DNA of 64,000 nucleotides, taken from assembly GCF_945859705.1 (NCBI RefSeq), contig NC_079136.1:94797120-94861119 (forward strand), read 5' to 3'. Position numbers and translations under genes: made by a program. The DNA is from Episyrphus balteatus. Taxonomy: Eukaryota > Arthropoda > Insecta > Diptera > Syrphidae. Positions 20,831 through 32,573 of this stretch are shown piece after piece (the first letter of the stretch is position 1; the number at the start of each line of letters is the position of its first letter). The notes below the pieces were generated by a model. That model did not search any database. It was not told where the DNA came from and saw only the letters and a list, made by a program, of their open reading frames with translations.

Positions 20831-21051
20831 TTCTCAAAAACTAAGCATGCCTTTACTTACTGCCAGCGAAAAAAGAAGCAGACGTGTTTAAATGTCGAAT
20901 CAACTGGAAGAAATATTGAAAATTCAAAATTAGATGCAGTCGAGTTTTTTTCAAACGGAAGGAAAGTGCTTGTGTCTGGGCAAGTTTAGTGTATTTCGGC
21001 GGGATTTGATTTTTTTCAAACAAAGTGTTAAGTTGTTTAAGTGATATAATT

Positions 21052-21189
21052 AGCTGCGTTCCTTTGGGAATATTTATCTACTGCTTAGTACTTAAAGTTG
21101 CTTTGAACTACTTTTTCAGTATAGCAAAAGTAGTTCAAAGTAGTTTTAAGTACTTAGCAGTAGATAAAAGTTCCCAAAGGAACGCAGCT
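21052..21189. mobile_element. 138-bp hairpin MITE
   Basis: Nearly perfect palindrome: AGCTGCGTTCCTTTGGGAA.. to its inverse ending AACGCAGCT, with arms of about 64 bases including ATCTACTGCTTAGTACTTAA. ATT flanks both sides as a 3-bp target duplication. Termini resemble the MITE at 5103-5293. It ends only about a dozen bases before the 14-bp array. Confidence 0.85.
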
Positions 21190-21200
21190 ATTGTTAGTTA

Positions 21201-24014
21201 AATGAGGCATTTCCCATTAGACATTTACTGTGAGACATTTGCCGTGAGACATTTGCCGTGAGACATTTGCCGTGAGACATGTCCCATGAGACATTTCCCG
21301 TGAGACATTTACCGCGGGACATTTGCCGCGAGACATTTGCCATGAGGCATTTGCCGTGAGACATTTGCCGTGAGACATTTCCCGTGAAACATTTACCGTG
21401 GGACATTTACCGTGAGACATTTGCCCTGAGACATTTGCCGTGAGACATTTCCCTTGAGACATTTGCAATGGGACATTTCCCGTAAGACATTTACCGTGAG
21501 ACATTTCCCGTGAGACATTTACCGTGAGACATTTGCCGTGAGATATTTCCCATGAGACATTTACCGTGAGACATTTCCCGTGAGACATTTCCCGTGAGAC
21601 ATTTACCGTGGGACATTTGCCGTAAGACATTTGCCATGAGACATTTGCCGTGAGACATTTGCCGTGAGACATTTGCCGTGAGACATTTCCCGTGAAACTT
21701 TTACCGTGGGACATTTACCGTGAGACATTTGCCGTGAGACATTTGCCGTAAGACATTTCTCTTGAGACATTTGCCATGGGACATTTCCCGTAAGACATTT
21801 ACCGTGAGACATTTCCCGTGAGACATTTCCCATGAGACATTTACCGTGAGACATTTACCGTGAGACAAGTACCATTAGAAATTTCCTGTGATACATTTAC
21901 CGTGGGACATTTGCCGTGAGACATTTGCCATGAGACATTTGCCGTGAGACATTTACCGTGAGAAATTTGCCGTGAGACATTTACCGCGAGACATTTGCAG
22001 TGAGACATTTGCAGTGAGACATTTCCCGTGAGACATTTCCTTGGAGACATTTGCCGTGAGACATTTCCCGTGAGACATTTAGCGTGAGACATTTCCCGTG
22101 AGACAATTCCCATGAGACATTTGCCGTGAGACATTTGCCGTGAGACATTTACCGTGAGACATTTGCCGTGATACATTTAGCGTGAGACATTTCAAATGAG
22201 ACATTTCCCGTGAGACATTTGCCGTGAGACATTTACCGTGAGACATTTGCCTTGAGACATTTACCGTGAGACATTTGCCGTGAGACATTCGCCTTGAGAC
22301 ATTTTAAATGAGACATTTGCCGTGAGACATTTACCTTGAGACATTTGCCGTGAGACATTTCCCATGAGACATTTACCGGGAGACATTTCCCGTGAGACAT
22401 TTCCCGTAAGACATTTACCGTGATACATTTGCCGTGAGACATTTGCCATGTGACATGTCCCATGAGACATTTACCGTGAGACATTTGCCGTGAGACATTT
22501 CCCATGAGACATTTACCGTGAGACATTTGACGTGAGACATTTGATGTGAGACATTTACCGCGGGACATTTGCCGTAAGACATTTCCCGTGGGACATTTAC
22601 CGTGAGACATTTGCCGTGAGACATTTCCCGTGAGACAAGTCCCATGAGAAATTTCCCGTGAGACATTTACCGTGGGGCATTTGCCGTGTGACAAGTCCCA
22701 TGAGAAATTTCCCGTGAGACATTTACCGTGGGGCATTTGCCGTGAGACATTTTCCGTGAGACATTTCCCATGAGACATTTCCCGTGAGACATTTGACGTG
22801 AGACATTTCCCGTGAGACATTTCCCTTGAAATATTTCCCATGAGACTAGTCCCATGAGACATTTACCGTGAGACATTTACCGTGAGACTAGTGCCATGAG
22901 ACATTTACCGTGAGACATTTCCCGTGAGACATTTACCGTGAGACATTTCCCGTGAGACAATTCCCATGAGACATTTCCTGTGAGACATTTACCGCGGGAC
23001 ATTTGCCGTAAGACATTTAACGTGAGACATTTACCGTGAGACATTTGCCGTGAGACATTTGCCGTGAGACATTTCCCATGAGACATTTCCCGTCAGACAT
23101 TTCCCGTGAGACATTTACCGTTAGACATGCCGTGAGACATTTGCCGTGAGACATTTCAAATGAGACATTTCCCGTGAGACATTTACCGTGAGACATTTGC
23201 CGTGAGACATTTGCCGTGAGACATTTTCCGTGAGACATTTCCCATGAGACATTTCCCGTGAGACATTTGACGTGAGACATTTCCCGTGAGACATTTCCCT
23301 TGAAATATTTCCCATGAGACTAGTCCCATGAGACATTTACCGTGAGACATTTACCGTGAGACTAGTGCCATGAGACATTTACCGTGAGACATTTCCCGTG
23401 AGACATTTACCGTGAGACATTTCCCGTGAGACAATTCCCATGAGACATTTCCTGTGAGACATTTACCGCGGGACATTTGCCGTAAGTCATTTAACGTGAG
23501 ACATTTACCGTGAGACATTTGCCGTGAGACATTTGCCGTGAGACATTTGCCGTGAGACATTTCCCATGAGACATTTCCCGTGAGACATTTCCCGTGAGAC
23601 ATTTACCGTTAGACATGCCGTGAGACATTTGCCGTGAGACATTTCAAATGAGACATTTCCCGTGAGACATTTACCGTGAGACATTTGCCGTGAGACATTT
23701 GCCGTGAGACATTTACCGTGAGACATTTGCCGTGAGACATTTACCGTGAGACATTTGCCGTGAGACATTTGCCATGAGACATTTGCCGTGAGACATTTGC
23801 CGTGAGACATTTACCGTGAGACATTTCCCTTGAGACATTTACCGTGAGACATTTGCCGTATGACATTTACCGTGAGACATTTCCCGTGAGACATTTACCG
23901 TGAGACATTTCCCGTGAGACATTTACCGTGAGACATTTGATGTGAGACATTTCCCGTGAGACACTTACCTTGAGACATTTGCCGTGAGACATGTCCCATG
24001 AGGCATGTTTCATG
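21201..24014. repeat. 14-bp minisatellite array, about 200 copies
   Basis: Unit TGAGACATTTNCCG with mostly point variation (the N and the CG positions vary). Higher order: a block of about 474 bp is duplicated (markers ACTAGTCCCATGAG at 22845 and 23319), and a 56-bp (four-unit) block at about 22632 is repeated at 22688. Because 14 is not a multiple of three, every minus-strand frame reads the same 14-residue peptide repeat (MSHGKCLTANVSRQ and variants) and few stops arise, so long apparent minus frames result. The plus strand has a TGA in each unit and is closed. I treat it as non-coding satellite. Confidence 0.95.
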
Positions 24015-24174
24015 ATATCATATTACATGTCTCATGGACGGCATTGCTTTTGACATGGATGACGACATGTTGGTTGGTAATTGGGATGTATGATGAGATG
24101 ACATGTCTTATGACATGATAAACGACATCAATGATGTAATGTAATGTAATGTATTTTGCAATAAAAAAAATGTT
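24015..24174. other. Decayed edge of the array with ATGTA tail
   Basis: GACAT and CATGTC words continue in degenerate form (24015-24125), followed by a (TGTAA)n run at 24134-24152 like the tail of the SINE at 57809-58140. Confidence 0.4.
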
Positions 24175-24415
24175 ATTGCAAATAAAAAAATTTCTGCATT
24201 GAAAAAAAAAATAAATGCAAAATGTGTGGATAACATTTTTTTTTACTATAAAAATACATTAGACTATTTGAACATAATGTACATACATAAGCGATTTCAA
24301 CTTTAATATACAAGGCACAATAGTCAAAATTCGACGGATAGATATTAAAAAATATGAATGCACACATTTTGCATTAATTTTTTTTTTTCAATGCAGAAAT
24401 TTTTTTATTTGCAAT
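24175..24415. mobile_element. Hairpin element with 54-base arms
   Basis: ATTGCAAATAAAAAAATTTC at 24175 through GCAAAATGTGTG is inverted at 24361-24415 with few changes; a spacer of about 130 bp is non-coding. It lies directly beside the 14-bp array. Confidence 0.7.
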
Positions 24416-25318
24416 ACAAATTTTATTTTAAATGCAAATATTTTTCAGTTCCAATAACAAAATATTTTAAATTGCGACAAATGTGTGTATTGAGTAACAT
24501 CGTTAATTCTCTGTGTGTGAAGCTAATTTTATTTTCTGACATTGTGGAATGTAAATAAATATGTTATGTCTAAACTAATAATGCAATAAAATAATAATAA
24601 TAGCTTCTCTCACTTTTAAAAAGAAAACATTAATTAACATTTCCATTATGCGAATCTGTTTTAAATTTCCAAGTTTGAAAATTTTCCATACTATTTTCGT
24701 AAATTGAAGAAAAAGAATTAGCTGTGTAATAGGATGCAAATCCTTGAAATTTGTACTGAGTTTACAAAAATTAATGTCGTTTTCTATTTGCTTTTGAGAT
24801 TTTTGTGTAAAAATCTCAGATTTTCCACTGCAAATGGAATATGAAATCTGGTTTTGTAATTGTTTACGAAATCTGGGCGTATAAAAAACCTTTTTAAAAT
24901 AAAACAACAACAAAAAATGTCAAACAGAGGAGTGTGGGTGTGGAAGTGCGTGTGCTTGTATGCGTGAATCTTGATAAAAATCCAGATTCAGAATTTTGAA
25001 TCTCAAAATCATTTTTTTGAATCCCAATACGCAAATAGATCATGAAATCTGAGATTTTTGCACTTTTTCCCCTCTTCACCCCACCTTTCAGCTGTCAGAT
25101 TCACAAATCTCATTCTGAATCTCGTCAATAGAAAACGATATACATACAAGTAGGTACATATATGTATGTATGTACCTACCAGGACCAGCTGATTAAATAA
25201 ACAAAAAACTATAAAATTATTTTTTCTGGTTCACTTCAGATGTTTAAGGGCAATGAATTAAAACATTTTAAAAAAATTAATTTTTTGAAGGAAATTGTTG
25301 ACAAAAAAAAATTTCTAA
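24416..25318. other. Interval, no clear feature
   Basis: A minus-strand frame at 24575-24913 (112 codons) has no family likeness and is Ile/Lys/Phe-rich as expected of AT-rich DNA. AGATTT/AATCT words recur at 24780-25120 in both orientations, hinting at an old repeat. Confidence 0.35.
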
Positions 25319-26130
25319 GGGTACGGCCACGTGCGTCCTGAGCGGCTGAACGTCAATCCTGAGCGTCAAAACTAAATTAGAACGTATGAAAATGTATGGG
25401 CGTGGCCACATACATCCTGAGCGGCTGAGCGACACGTCGCCGTTGCACAGTGTGCAATTTTCGCAATCTAGCTGTACTTTAATGAAAAATATATGTCTCC
25501 CATATCCAACAAAATTGGTATCATATGAAAGGTAAAACCTCAGACAATAGAATGGCAAAAAAAAAAACAACAAGAAAATATTCAAATTTACCGTTCCACA
25601 GAATCACAAACATTAGCTTGGTTCAAGAGAAAAAAAATTTAAAGCTCATTGCTTTTCTTGTGTCACTTTGATAACAGCGTGGTTAAGTAAAATAATAGTT
25701 GTTTAAATTAAATTTATTTTTTTATTTTAAGTAAGATTTAAGAAATATTTAAGGTAAGTAAATTTTTTTGTGCACTAAAAAATAAAAAAAATAAAAAATC
25801 ATTTGCATATATGTTTTGTGGGGCGATTTGATTTCAGATATTGTTTTATTTTTTTGAAAAATGAATTTTTGTTTTGTTTTTTTTTTTTTTTTTATGTACC
25901 TACATTTCCCAAGTTTCTATATAAAAAGTCTTAAATATTTAAGCAACTTGAACTCTAAGAGCAAGTTCGTGCGACCCAGTCGTGCATTTTATTTTTTTGA
26001 GATCCTGAGCGACGAACTACATTATAACTAAATTACCACATTTTAGTAAATGGTGAAAATTATGGTTTCTTTTTAAGAAAAATATTAAAAAAATATTATT
26101 TTTTTTCGTTAAAAAAAAAAAAAATAAAAA

Positions 26131-26182
26131 GGCCCCGACAGGAATCGAACCTGGGACTCGAATCGTTGTCTGTTTAAGAAGC
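26131..26182 (-). repeat. tRNA-derived SINE fragment
   Basis: On the minus strand CCCAGGTTCGATTCCTGTCG contains a perfect B-box in a T-arm-like hairpin, followed by a T-rich tail. No full tRNA fold. Confidence 0.5.
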
Positions 26183-27302
26183 TATAGCTTAAATAGTCCA
26201 AGAGCTAGTGGCACATTTGACTAAGGTAGCTCTTGTAAGGCTGAAAATTCGTACAGTGGTAGTTTTTAGCATGCTTAGTAAGAAAATCTTGGTCTGGCAG
26301 GCCTCAGTGGTGCACATCATATATGTGCCCTTAATTATGAAAGTGGACTAAGTCACTCCTAAAAATGGCCTCAAATCTAGCCTTAAAATAATTATTATTT
26401 TAGATGTAAAGTTTATTTGAAAGCGAAATTGCAGTAAATAAAATTCTTTATTGCTCCTCTAGTGATTTCATAAAAGAAATATAATTAAATCGTTATAAGA
26501 AAATTATTATGTAAGTTTTTCTTTAAACAATGCAAAAAGTGACTTAGTCCACTTTCATAATCAAGGGCACATATATATATGACCTTGAAAGTGTAATTTT
26601 CAACTTTTTTTGCCCAAAATTTGACTTTGAAATCGATTATTTCAAAAAGTATTGATTAAAATAACTTGATTTAAAAACTAATATAAAGTGTAATATTCTG
26701 CCTTTTGAAAAATGTATCACTAATAACTGTAGGTGTTGCCGTCGTTTTTAAATAATTTTTTTTTTTATTTTGAGCTACTTTATTAGAAAACTGCCCCTCC
26801 CTCCTAAACGGGGGGAGATAGACCCCCGCTTCCCATAGTAAGAAATGCTTGTATTTAACTCCTCTACAAGAATCCGTTACTAATTTTCTCCGCCTCCTCA
26901 TACTCTTTTAACGATTAAAACAAAAAAAATTAAGTGTGGGTTTTTGGACAAGGCCTATCTTTTAACAAAAAAAGATTTTTTCGAAAGTCATTATTAACGG
27001 TACCTGTCATAGAACCGTTTTTTTTTTAACTCTGAATTTCTCTCAAAAGACTTATTAAATTTCATTAAAATTTTTTATACAAAAGCATTTATATAGTCTT
27101 AGTATAAATCAAAAATAAAATTTCAAAGAAAGGCATTTTTGGATTTTTAAAAAAATGTTGAATTTTTTTTTTTTTTTTTTGAAAAATCAAATTTTTCAAA
27201 ACAGGTCATTGAATTCTTTTAAAATTTGGGTTTTAGGTGTTGATCTATATTTACTACAATATGGCATAACAACTTTATTTAATTTAGAATTATAAAAAAA
27301 AT

Positions 27303-27355
27303 AGGCACTTCTAGGAATCGAACCTGGGACTTCCGCGTGCGAGCCGAATACTCAT
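27303..27355 (-). repeat. tRNA-derived fragment (3' half)
   Basis: On the minus strand CCCAGGTTCGATTCCTAGAA has a B-box, preceded by an anticodon-arm-like stretch and followed by TGCC and a T-run. The 5' half is missing. Confidence 0.45.
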
Positions 27356-27495
27356 CGAATATTTTGCACTTGTAGGGTTTTGAAATTGCCGCTCAGGACC
27401 GCCGCTCAGGACGTGGCCACCTCGTCGTTCAAGATTGACGCTCAAGCGCTCAGCCGCTTAGACGCTCAGCCGCTCAGGACGTGGCCGTAGCCTAA

Positions 27496-29871
27496 CTCAA
27501 CTAAAAATAAAAACCTTTCCAATCCTCGTAGTTTTAAATTTTGTATGCGTAGTCTGATCCTTGACAAAGATTACAAGATACTTCTATTTTACTTTTGATT
27601 TTTTCTTTGAGTAAGGATTTTTTTTGTCAAAAATTTCCTTAAAAATTCAATTTTTCTAAAATGTTTTGATTAATTGGCCTTAAATATAAAAAGGCTGGTA
27701 TTGAGTGTCAATTATTGCTGCAAACCAGTGTTATTATTATTAATTCCTTGGTATTTGGTTAAACTTACTGTTACGAACAATACAATTTTGTTTCAGCCAA
27801 AACCGCGAATCTGCATTTTTTGACATTATCACTTTAAAGCGTAATTTACCTTGTTATCGGTCCCTCTATTCACTGCGTCGACCCCTATCCTCCATCTGTT
27901 GCTTAGAAGCCTAAAATATCAATTTTCGTTACTCGAGTTTCCATAAGATTGCATGTGTTTCCAAAACTTTGAAGCCATTTTTCTCAAAACTACAATTTTG
28001 CAGATTCGTGGTTTTGGCGTTGTGCCCACGATATGTAGTGAGCGTTTTCAAAAATCTCCCAAATGACTCAACCAATTCACTTTGCTATTATTTCAATTGG
28101 TCGGAAAAACTATGAGAAAGACATTACAGGATTTTCAAAAAATATTTTGGTTATTTTTCTTTTTAACATGAGGAGTCCATTCCAGTAGGCAGTCTCAGAA
28201 CCCAAAGTACGGCGACTTGTAGTTCAGTTGTACCCTTTCGATTGTCAATTCTTTTCATAATATTTGTGCTAGAATTATTTTAAATGACACTGGATCTAGC
28301 CCTGATGATATAATTTATTCTCTATTAATGCAATATCAATTTTTGGCAGAGAAAACTTTTAAATAAATTAAAAAAAAAAAAAAAACAGCCTGCTATTATG
28401 AAGGTAATGATATTGCGGAAATCATTTTTATTGTATCAATTTTAAAACCGAGTGGTCATCATGAGGTCGGGTATAGTAAAGTGATACATAGTTTTAATTT
28501 CATTTAGAAACAACAAAGAGTTTTGTTGCAATGAATCATGTAAAATGGTTTACATCGACATATGTGTGTTGAATGAAAATTCAATCAGCAACGATGCAGC
28601 TGCAACACACAAAATTAAGCTTAAAATAGGAATTTCTGTTTTCATTAAATGAATTAAAATCATTAACAAATGCGTAGATTGGGCAAAGCAATTTTATGCG
28701 TTAAAGTTAAATTTGTGTGAAAATAAATGAAATTATTAAATTGAAATAAATGAAATAGTATTTTTTGTTGTTGTTGTATATGAAGATAAATAACTTTTTG
28801 GTCCTCCATATACTTACCATATCAGAATATTTTTTAATTCTACTATTGCTTACTATTTTCCTGGAAATATTAACCTTCCAAAAATTTAATTAAGAAATTT
28901 TTTTTTATTTTTTTAATTTTTTTTTTTATTTTTTTTATATATATATTTTATTACTTTTAATATTTTTTGTTGATATGTATGCTTAGTAAAACAAGACATT
29001 TTCATTTCACTTTGCTTCTAAAACTAATTTTAAGATTTATTAAAATACATTGATACACAATTATTATTTTGTTTGACACCAATAAATGGTGAAGTATACA
29101 TTTTTTTTTTTATGAAACAAGATTTTTATTAAATTATTTTCTTATATAATTTATAATTTTTTTTTTACAGATAGATTTGTCCTATGTATTTATTTTACAA
29201 TCTTAATTCTTTAGTTTTTAATTGTACTTTTGTGACAGAATTTATTGTGATATAAATATAGTTTATTTATAAATAAGTATGTCTAATTAAATTCAGTAAC
29301 AAAAAAATATATTAAAAATCATATAATCCTCCAGCCATGGATTATACGATTTTTAATTTATATTTAGTAAATATAAAAACATCATTTTAAATTTGAAAAA
29401 AAAAATAAATTTGATTTTTAATCAGTAGCACTTTTAAACAGCTTAGAAATTTATATCGAGATCATCTGAAAAAAAAAAACAACAAAATTATGTTTTTATA
29501 GTATCTTGTTAGCTACATGTAATAACTTGAAAAAGATTTCGAGAAGGCTTATTAATTAAAATTATTTATTTAAAACATGTTTATCGCGTTTTCGAGATAA
29601 AAGGATTACATATGAGAAAATTGAATCAAAGGTTGAGAGAGCTGGAAGCAACAATCTTACAAATATAATGAAATACAAAGCAATGTTAAATCCTATTACT
29701 ACAGCTGAGGAAATTACTGATAGTATGGATTTGCATTTGGTATAGCATCACGAATTATCGCTAAACTGAGGAAACCGATATATAGTTATGAAGGTGTTCC
29801 GGAAGTTTATTTTTTTTACCATTTATTGATACAGCTTTAAAGTCGATTCTTCGATCATGAATTGATTTCTA
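27496..29871. other. Long interval with one small MITE
   Basis: GCCAAAACCGCGAATCTGCA at 27796 is inverted at 27999-28018, defining a MITE of about 223 bp. A 43-codon open stretch at about 29610-29745 (reading ERAGSNNLTNIMKYKAML) is coding-like but unrecognised. The rest is AT-rich with nothing seen. Confidence 0.4.
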
Positions 29872-30245
29872 CATGGAAAAAAAGAACACATAAAAAATAA
29901 GAGGATTCTGTGTTAAATTAAGCGGATTTCCGCATGATTTTTTGCCATGATGACTTCCGTTTTAAATTAACTGGACAAATCTTCTTAATTTCTTGAATGT
30001 GCTAATTTAAAAGAAATTCACTTAATTTAAAATGAAAATCGTCTTATTTTTATGTAGAGACATTTCAATAATGAAAAAAAAAACTAGAAGCCACTGGAGA
30101 TCTATTATACAACTCTTAGGTCACAAAGAGCGTGCTTTTTTATCATCAGGCTATCTCACAGTTGAAAATTGGTATGACAAACCTAAGATGATTTCCATAT
30201 TAATTTTAAATAATTTAATTTTTAAGAAAATATTTTTAATATTAA

Positions 30246-31204
30246 GGCTAGGCGCACACTCGTCGGTGAAACCAGAAAGTGTGTAACTCCATTTTAGCAT
30301 ATTTTATAGGAGAGCAAAAAAACAAAATCGTTTTGAAGGCATTTGTATGAGTTTTCATTTTCTAATTTTCTAATAAAATAAAAACTATGAACTTTAAGGG
30401 GATTCTGAGTTTAAGGAACGGTAGGTATTAGGTTTGTCTAACAGATGGCATTCAAATCTAATTTTCAAAAAAATTGGAGTTACACACTTTTCTGGTTTCG
30501 GGAGCGGGTCATAATTCTGCTTGTCAAAATTCTGTACGACAAAATTCTGTGGGGTCAAAATACTGTAATACCATAATTCTGTACGCCATTATACTGTAAA
30601 TACAAAATTCTGTACGTCAAAATACTGTATGAACAAAATACTGACATGCAAAATTCTGTTTTGTAAAATTCTGTACGGCAAAATACTGTATATCAAAATT
30701 CTGTAAAAATGCTGTAAAAAAATATCGTTTTGATAATGTAAAAAAGTGCGCGCGCACTTTTTTACATTATCAAAACGATATTTTTTTACAGCATTTTTAC
30801 AGAATTTTGATTTACAGAATTTTGATGTACAGAATTTTGAAATACAGTATTTTGACCAACCAGAATTTTGCTATACAGAATTTTGACTTTCAGAATTTTG
30901 TTCCTACAGCATTTTGCACATACAGAATTTTGACATACAGTATTTTGGCATACAGTATTTTGAATACAGAATTTTGCAACATACAGAATTTCGACCCCAA
31001 CCCTCTGGTTTCACCGACAACATGTGATTTTAGTCGCGCGGTTATTCAGTCGCAAAAATGGATCACAAGGATTTCAATGCCTGTGAACATACATGCTTCC
31101 CGCGATTAAAAAATTGAAAATTGTGTCTACAGTCATTGAAATTCTTGTCATCTAATTTGCGACTGAATAATCGCGCGATCAAAATCGCATGTGTGCGCCT
31201 AGCC
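30246..31204. mobile_element. PIF/Harbinger-like element carrying an inverted 13-bp array
   Basis: The ends GGCTAGGCGCACAC and GTGTGCGCCTAGCC are flanked by TAA on both sides (30243-30245 and 31205-31207). Subterminal CTGGTTTCACCGAC is present in both orientations. The core, 30530-30995, is an array of CAAAATTCTGTA units that switches strand at a central palindrome. A truncated relative with the same end and right-hand sequence (GATTTTGATTGCGCGATTAT) is at 51905-52056. Confidence 0.75.
30530..30995. repeat. Inverted array of about 13-bp units with perfect palindrome
   Basis: About 13 forward units (CAAAATTCTGTAC, with ATACTGTA variants) run to 30700, then about 13 inverted units (TACAGAATTTTG) to 30995. 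At the centre GTAAAAAAGTGCGC|GCGCACTTTTTTAC forms a spacer-free palindrome whose arms match without mismatch for about 60 bases (about 30691-30810). Confidence 0.85.
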
Positions 31205-31337
31205 TAAGACGGTTGCACATAGAAATAACAGTATTTAAGCGGATTCCACTTATTTTAAGCGAAAATCCTAATGTTTTAAGAGGGTGGGATTTAAATTGGG
31301 CCTCATGTTTTTTAAGGTGCCCTTTTTTTCTTGGTGT

Positions 31338-31536
31338 AAAATTCAAAATATTTTACCAGAAAAATATTGCAATCTTGAAGAAAAAAAACTTGAAAAGTGT
31401 TATTGAGGTGTTTGCTCACGATTAAAAGGACTTTTATATAATTTTCTAGCCAAAATGAGTACGTACATATGTATATAGTCAAATTAGAATTCTTTTATAT
31501 TCTTAATATTTATTAAATGTTAAACTAACTACGGTA
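31338..31536. other. Interval, no feature seen
   Basis: AT-rich, no repeat partner noticed. Confidence 0.3.
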
Positions 31537-31839
31537 CACTCAAAGAAAAAATATTTAAAATCGGGACAGCTATTTTAAATAATTAAGAATTATTATTTGC
31601 GACTAAATAAGTATTCTCCAATTAACTATTGAATGGTCTAATTTAACTATTAAAATAGTTAATCTGTCGAAATTTGTCAATTGTATCTATTTAAATAATT
31701 ATTTTGTTAAAATTGACTAGGTATTTAATAGTGAATTTTCTGAAAACTTCAATTGACTACTAAAATAGCCACAAATAACGATTTTTAACTACATACTTAA
31801 AATAGCTTTCTCGATATTACCTATTATTTTCTCCGAGTG
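31537..31839. mobile_element. MITE with CACTC..AGAAAA ends
   Basis: CACTCAAAGAAAA at 31537 and its inverse TTTTCTCCGAGTG at 31827-31839 bound about 300 bp of AT-rich sequence rich in AACTATT / AATAGTT words in both orientations. This resembles CACTCGGAGAAAA-type MITEs of insects. Confidence 0.6.
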
Positions 31840-31841
31840 TC

Positions 31842-32290
31842 ATATGGCCAGATTGTATGGACCTAAACTTTCTAGCTTCAATTGTCTTCTCCCGACCTAC
31901 TCTTGCATATGTGGTTTAAAAAAAAAAGTCATTAAAAAAATAGTACGTATACGCCACAGTGTACGTGGACAACGTGCAAATAATTTGATTTACAACTTTG
32001 TCCCGCTAAAACACCTTAATCGAAATTAAATAAATACTTGAACTGAATAATTGAACAAAATGTTCATCTTCTTGCCGTCAATGTTAATGGTAAATAGACA
32101 GAAAACCAAAACCCTTCCAAACAAAAATAAAAAATTTAAAAATATTTCTTTAGGATCGTTAGATTATTTTTTAAAATACTACAGAAACAAAAACATTACA
32201 TAAAACAAAACCAATATAATTAAACCGGTATTTTTGGGGTATCGAATACATAATTCTGTAAAGTGACTCTAGCGCCATACCTAATTCAAC
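31842..32290 (+). repeat. Dispersed repeat, copy 2 (first copy at 5786)
   Basis: Same ordered blocks as 5786-6260 (ATGGCCAGATTGTATG, CTACTCTTGCATATG, GCCACAGTGTACGTGG, TTCATCTTCTTGCCG, ending near GCGCCA). Non-coding. Confidence 0.5.
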
Positions 32291-32488
32291 CTTCAAAAAA
32301 TCACAGATTACACCCATATCGGGCGGTTTTATTTTTGTAAAAATCACTTTCCGGACTCGAAATTACATTGTGAAAAAAATTTCAGTCAAGATACATACCT
32401 ACAACTTCTTTAACATAGTGAAAAAAGATTAATGCTGATGTTTAAAGACACAATTTTTCGAAGGAAATTTGTCCATTTGCTCGAATAA

Positions 32489-32573
32489 GCAATAGGTGGA
32501 TGGGAACGTAAAACAACAATTCGTAGGCGTATTAAAGTTGACTTTAACCTAAAGGATGTCAAAAAGTATGCAG
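32489..32573 (+). other. Exon-like open stretch with strong donor, unrecognised
   Basis: A frame reading IGGWERKTTIRRRIKV then DFNLKDVKKYAG ends exactly at GCAG|GTAAGTG, a consensus splice donor. The basic, non-AT-biased composition is unlike surrounding translations. A TAA lies just upstream in frame, so an acceptor would be needed at about 32489 (ATAAG). No neighbouring exon was found; it may be a remnant of a transposon or pseudogene. Confidence 0.3.

Larger units (their letters stand above)
25319..27492. mobile_element. PIF/Harbinger-like non-autonomous element
   Basis: The left end GGGTACGGCCACGTGCGTCC and the right end GGACGTGGCCGTAGCC are inverse, with TAA immediately outside both (25316-25318 and 27493-27495), the TWA duplication typical of this superfamily. 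Inside the ends CTGAGCGGCTGA / TCAGCCGCTCAG repeats several times in both directions. The 2.2-kb interior has no transposase; it holds DINE-1-like fragments (25810-25992, 26990-27240) and two tRNA-derived fragments. Confidence 0.75.
29872..31337. mobile_element. Older MITE split by the 30246-31204 element
   Basis: ACATGGAAAAAAAGAACAC at 29872 faces GTGCCCTTTTTTTCTTGGTG at about 31318, and AAATTAAGCGGATTTCCGC-type words occur on both sides of the insert (29916 and 31236). The same words occur at 33316, 52080 and 52445, so this is a dispersed family. Confidence 0.4.

Noticed and set aside
21194..23810. A cluster of long minus-strand frames rich in SHGKCLT repeats, which look like a repetitive Cys/His protein
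   Set aside because: They are the automatic result of a 14-bp tandem unit without stops; the same peptide appears in all three frames and no splice or start context exists.
24575..24913. 112-codon minus-strand frame as a gene
   Set aside because: No recognisable motif, composition typical of AT-rich non-coding DNA, and no splice or UTR context.
30530..30995. Resemblance to a CRISPR array (short repeats at regular spacing)
   Set aside because: Units are about 13 bp with no unique spacers, run in both directions, and the DNA is eukaryotic.
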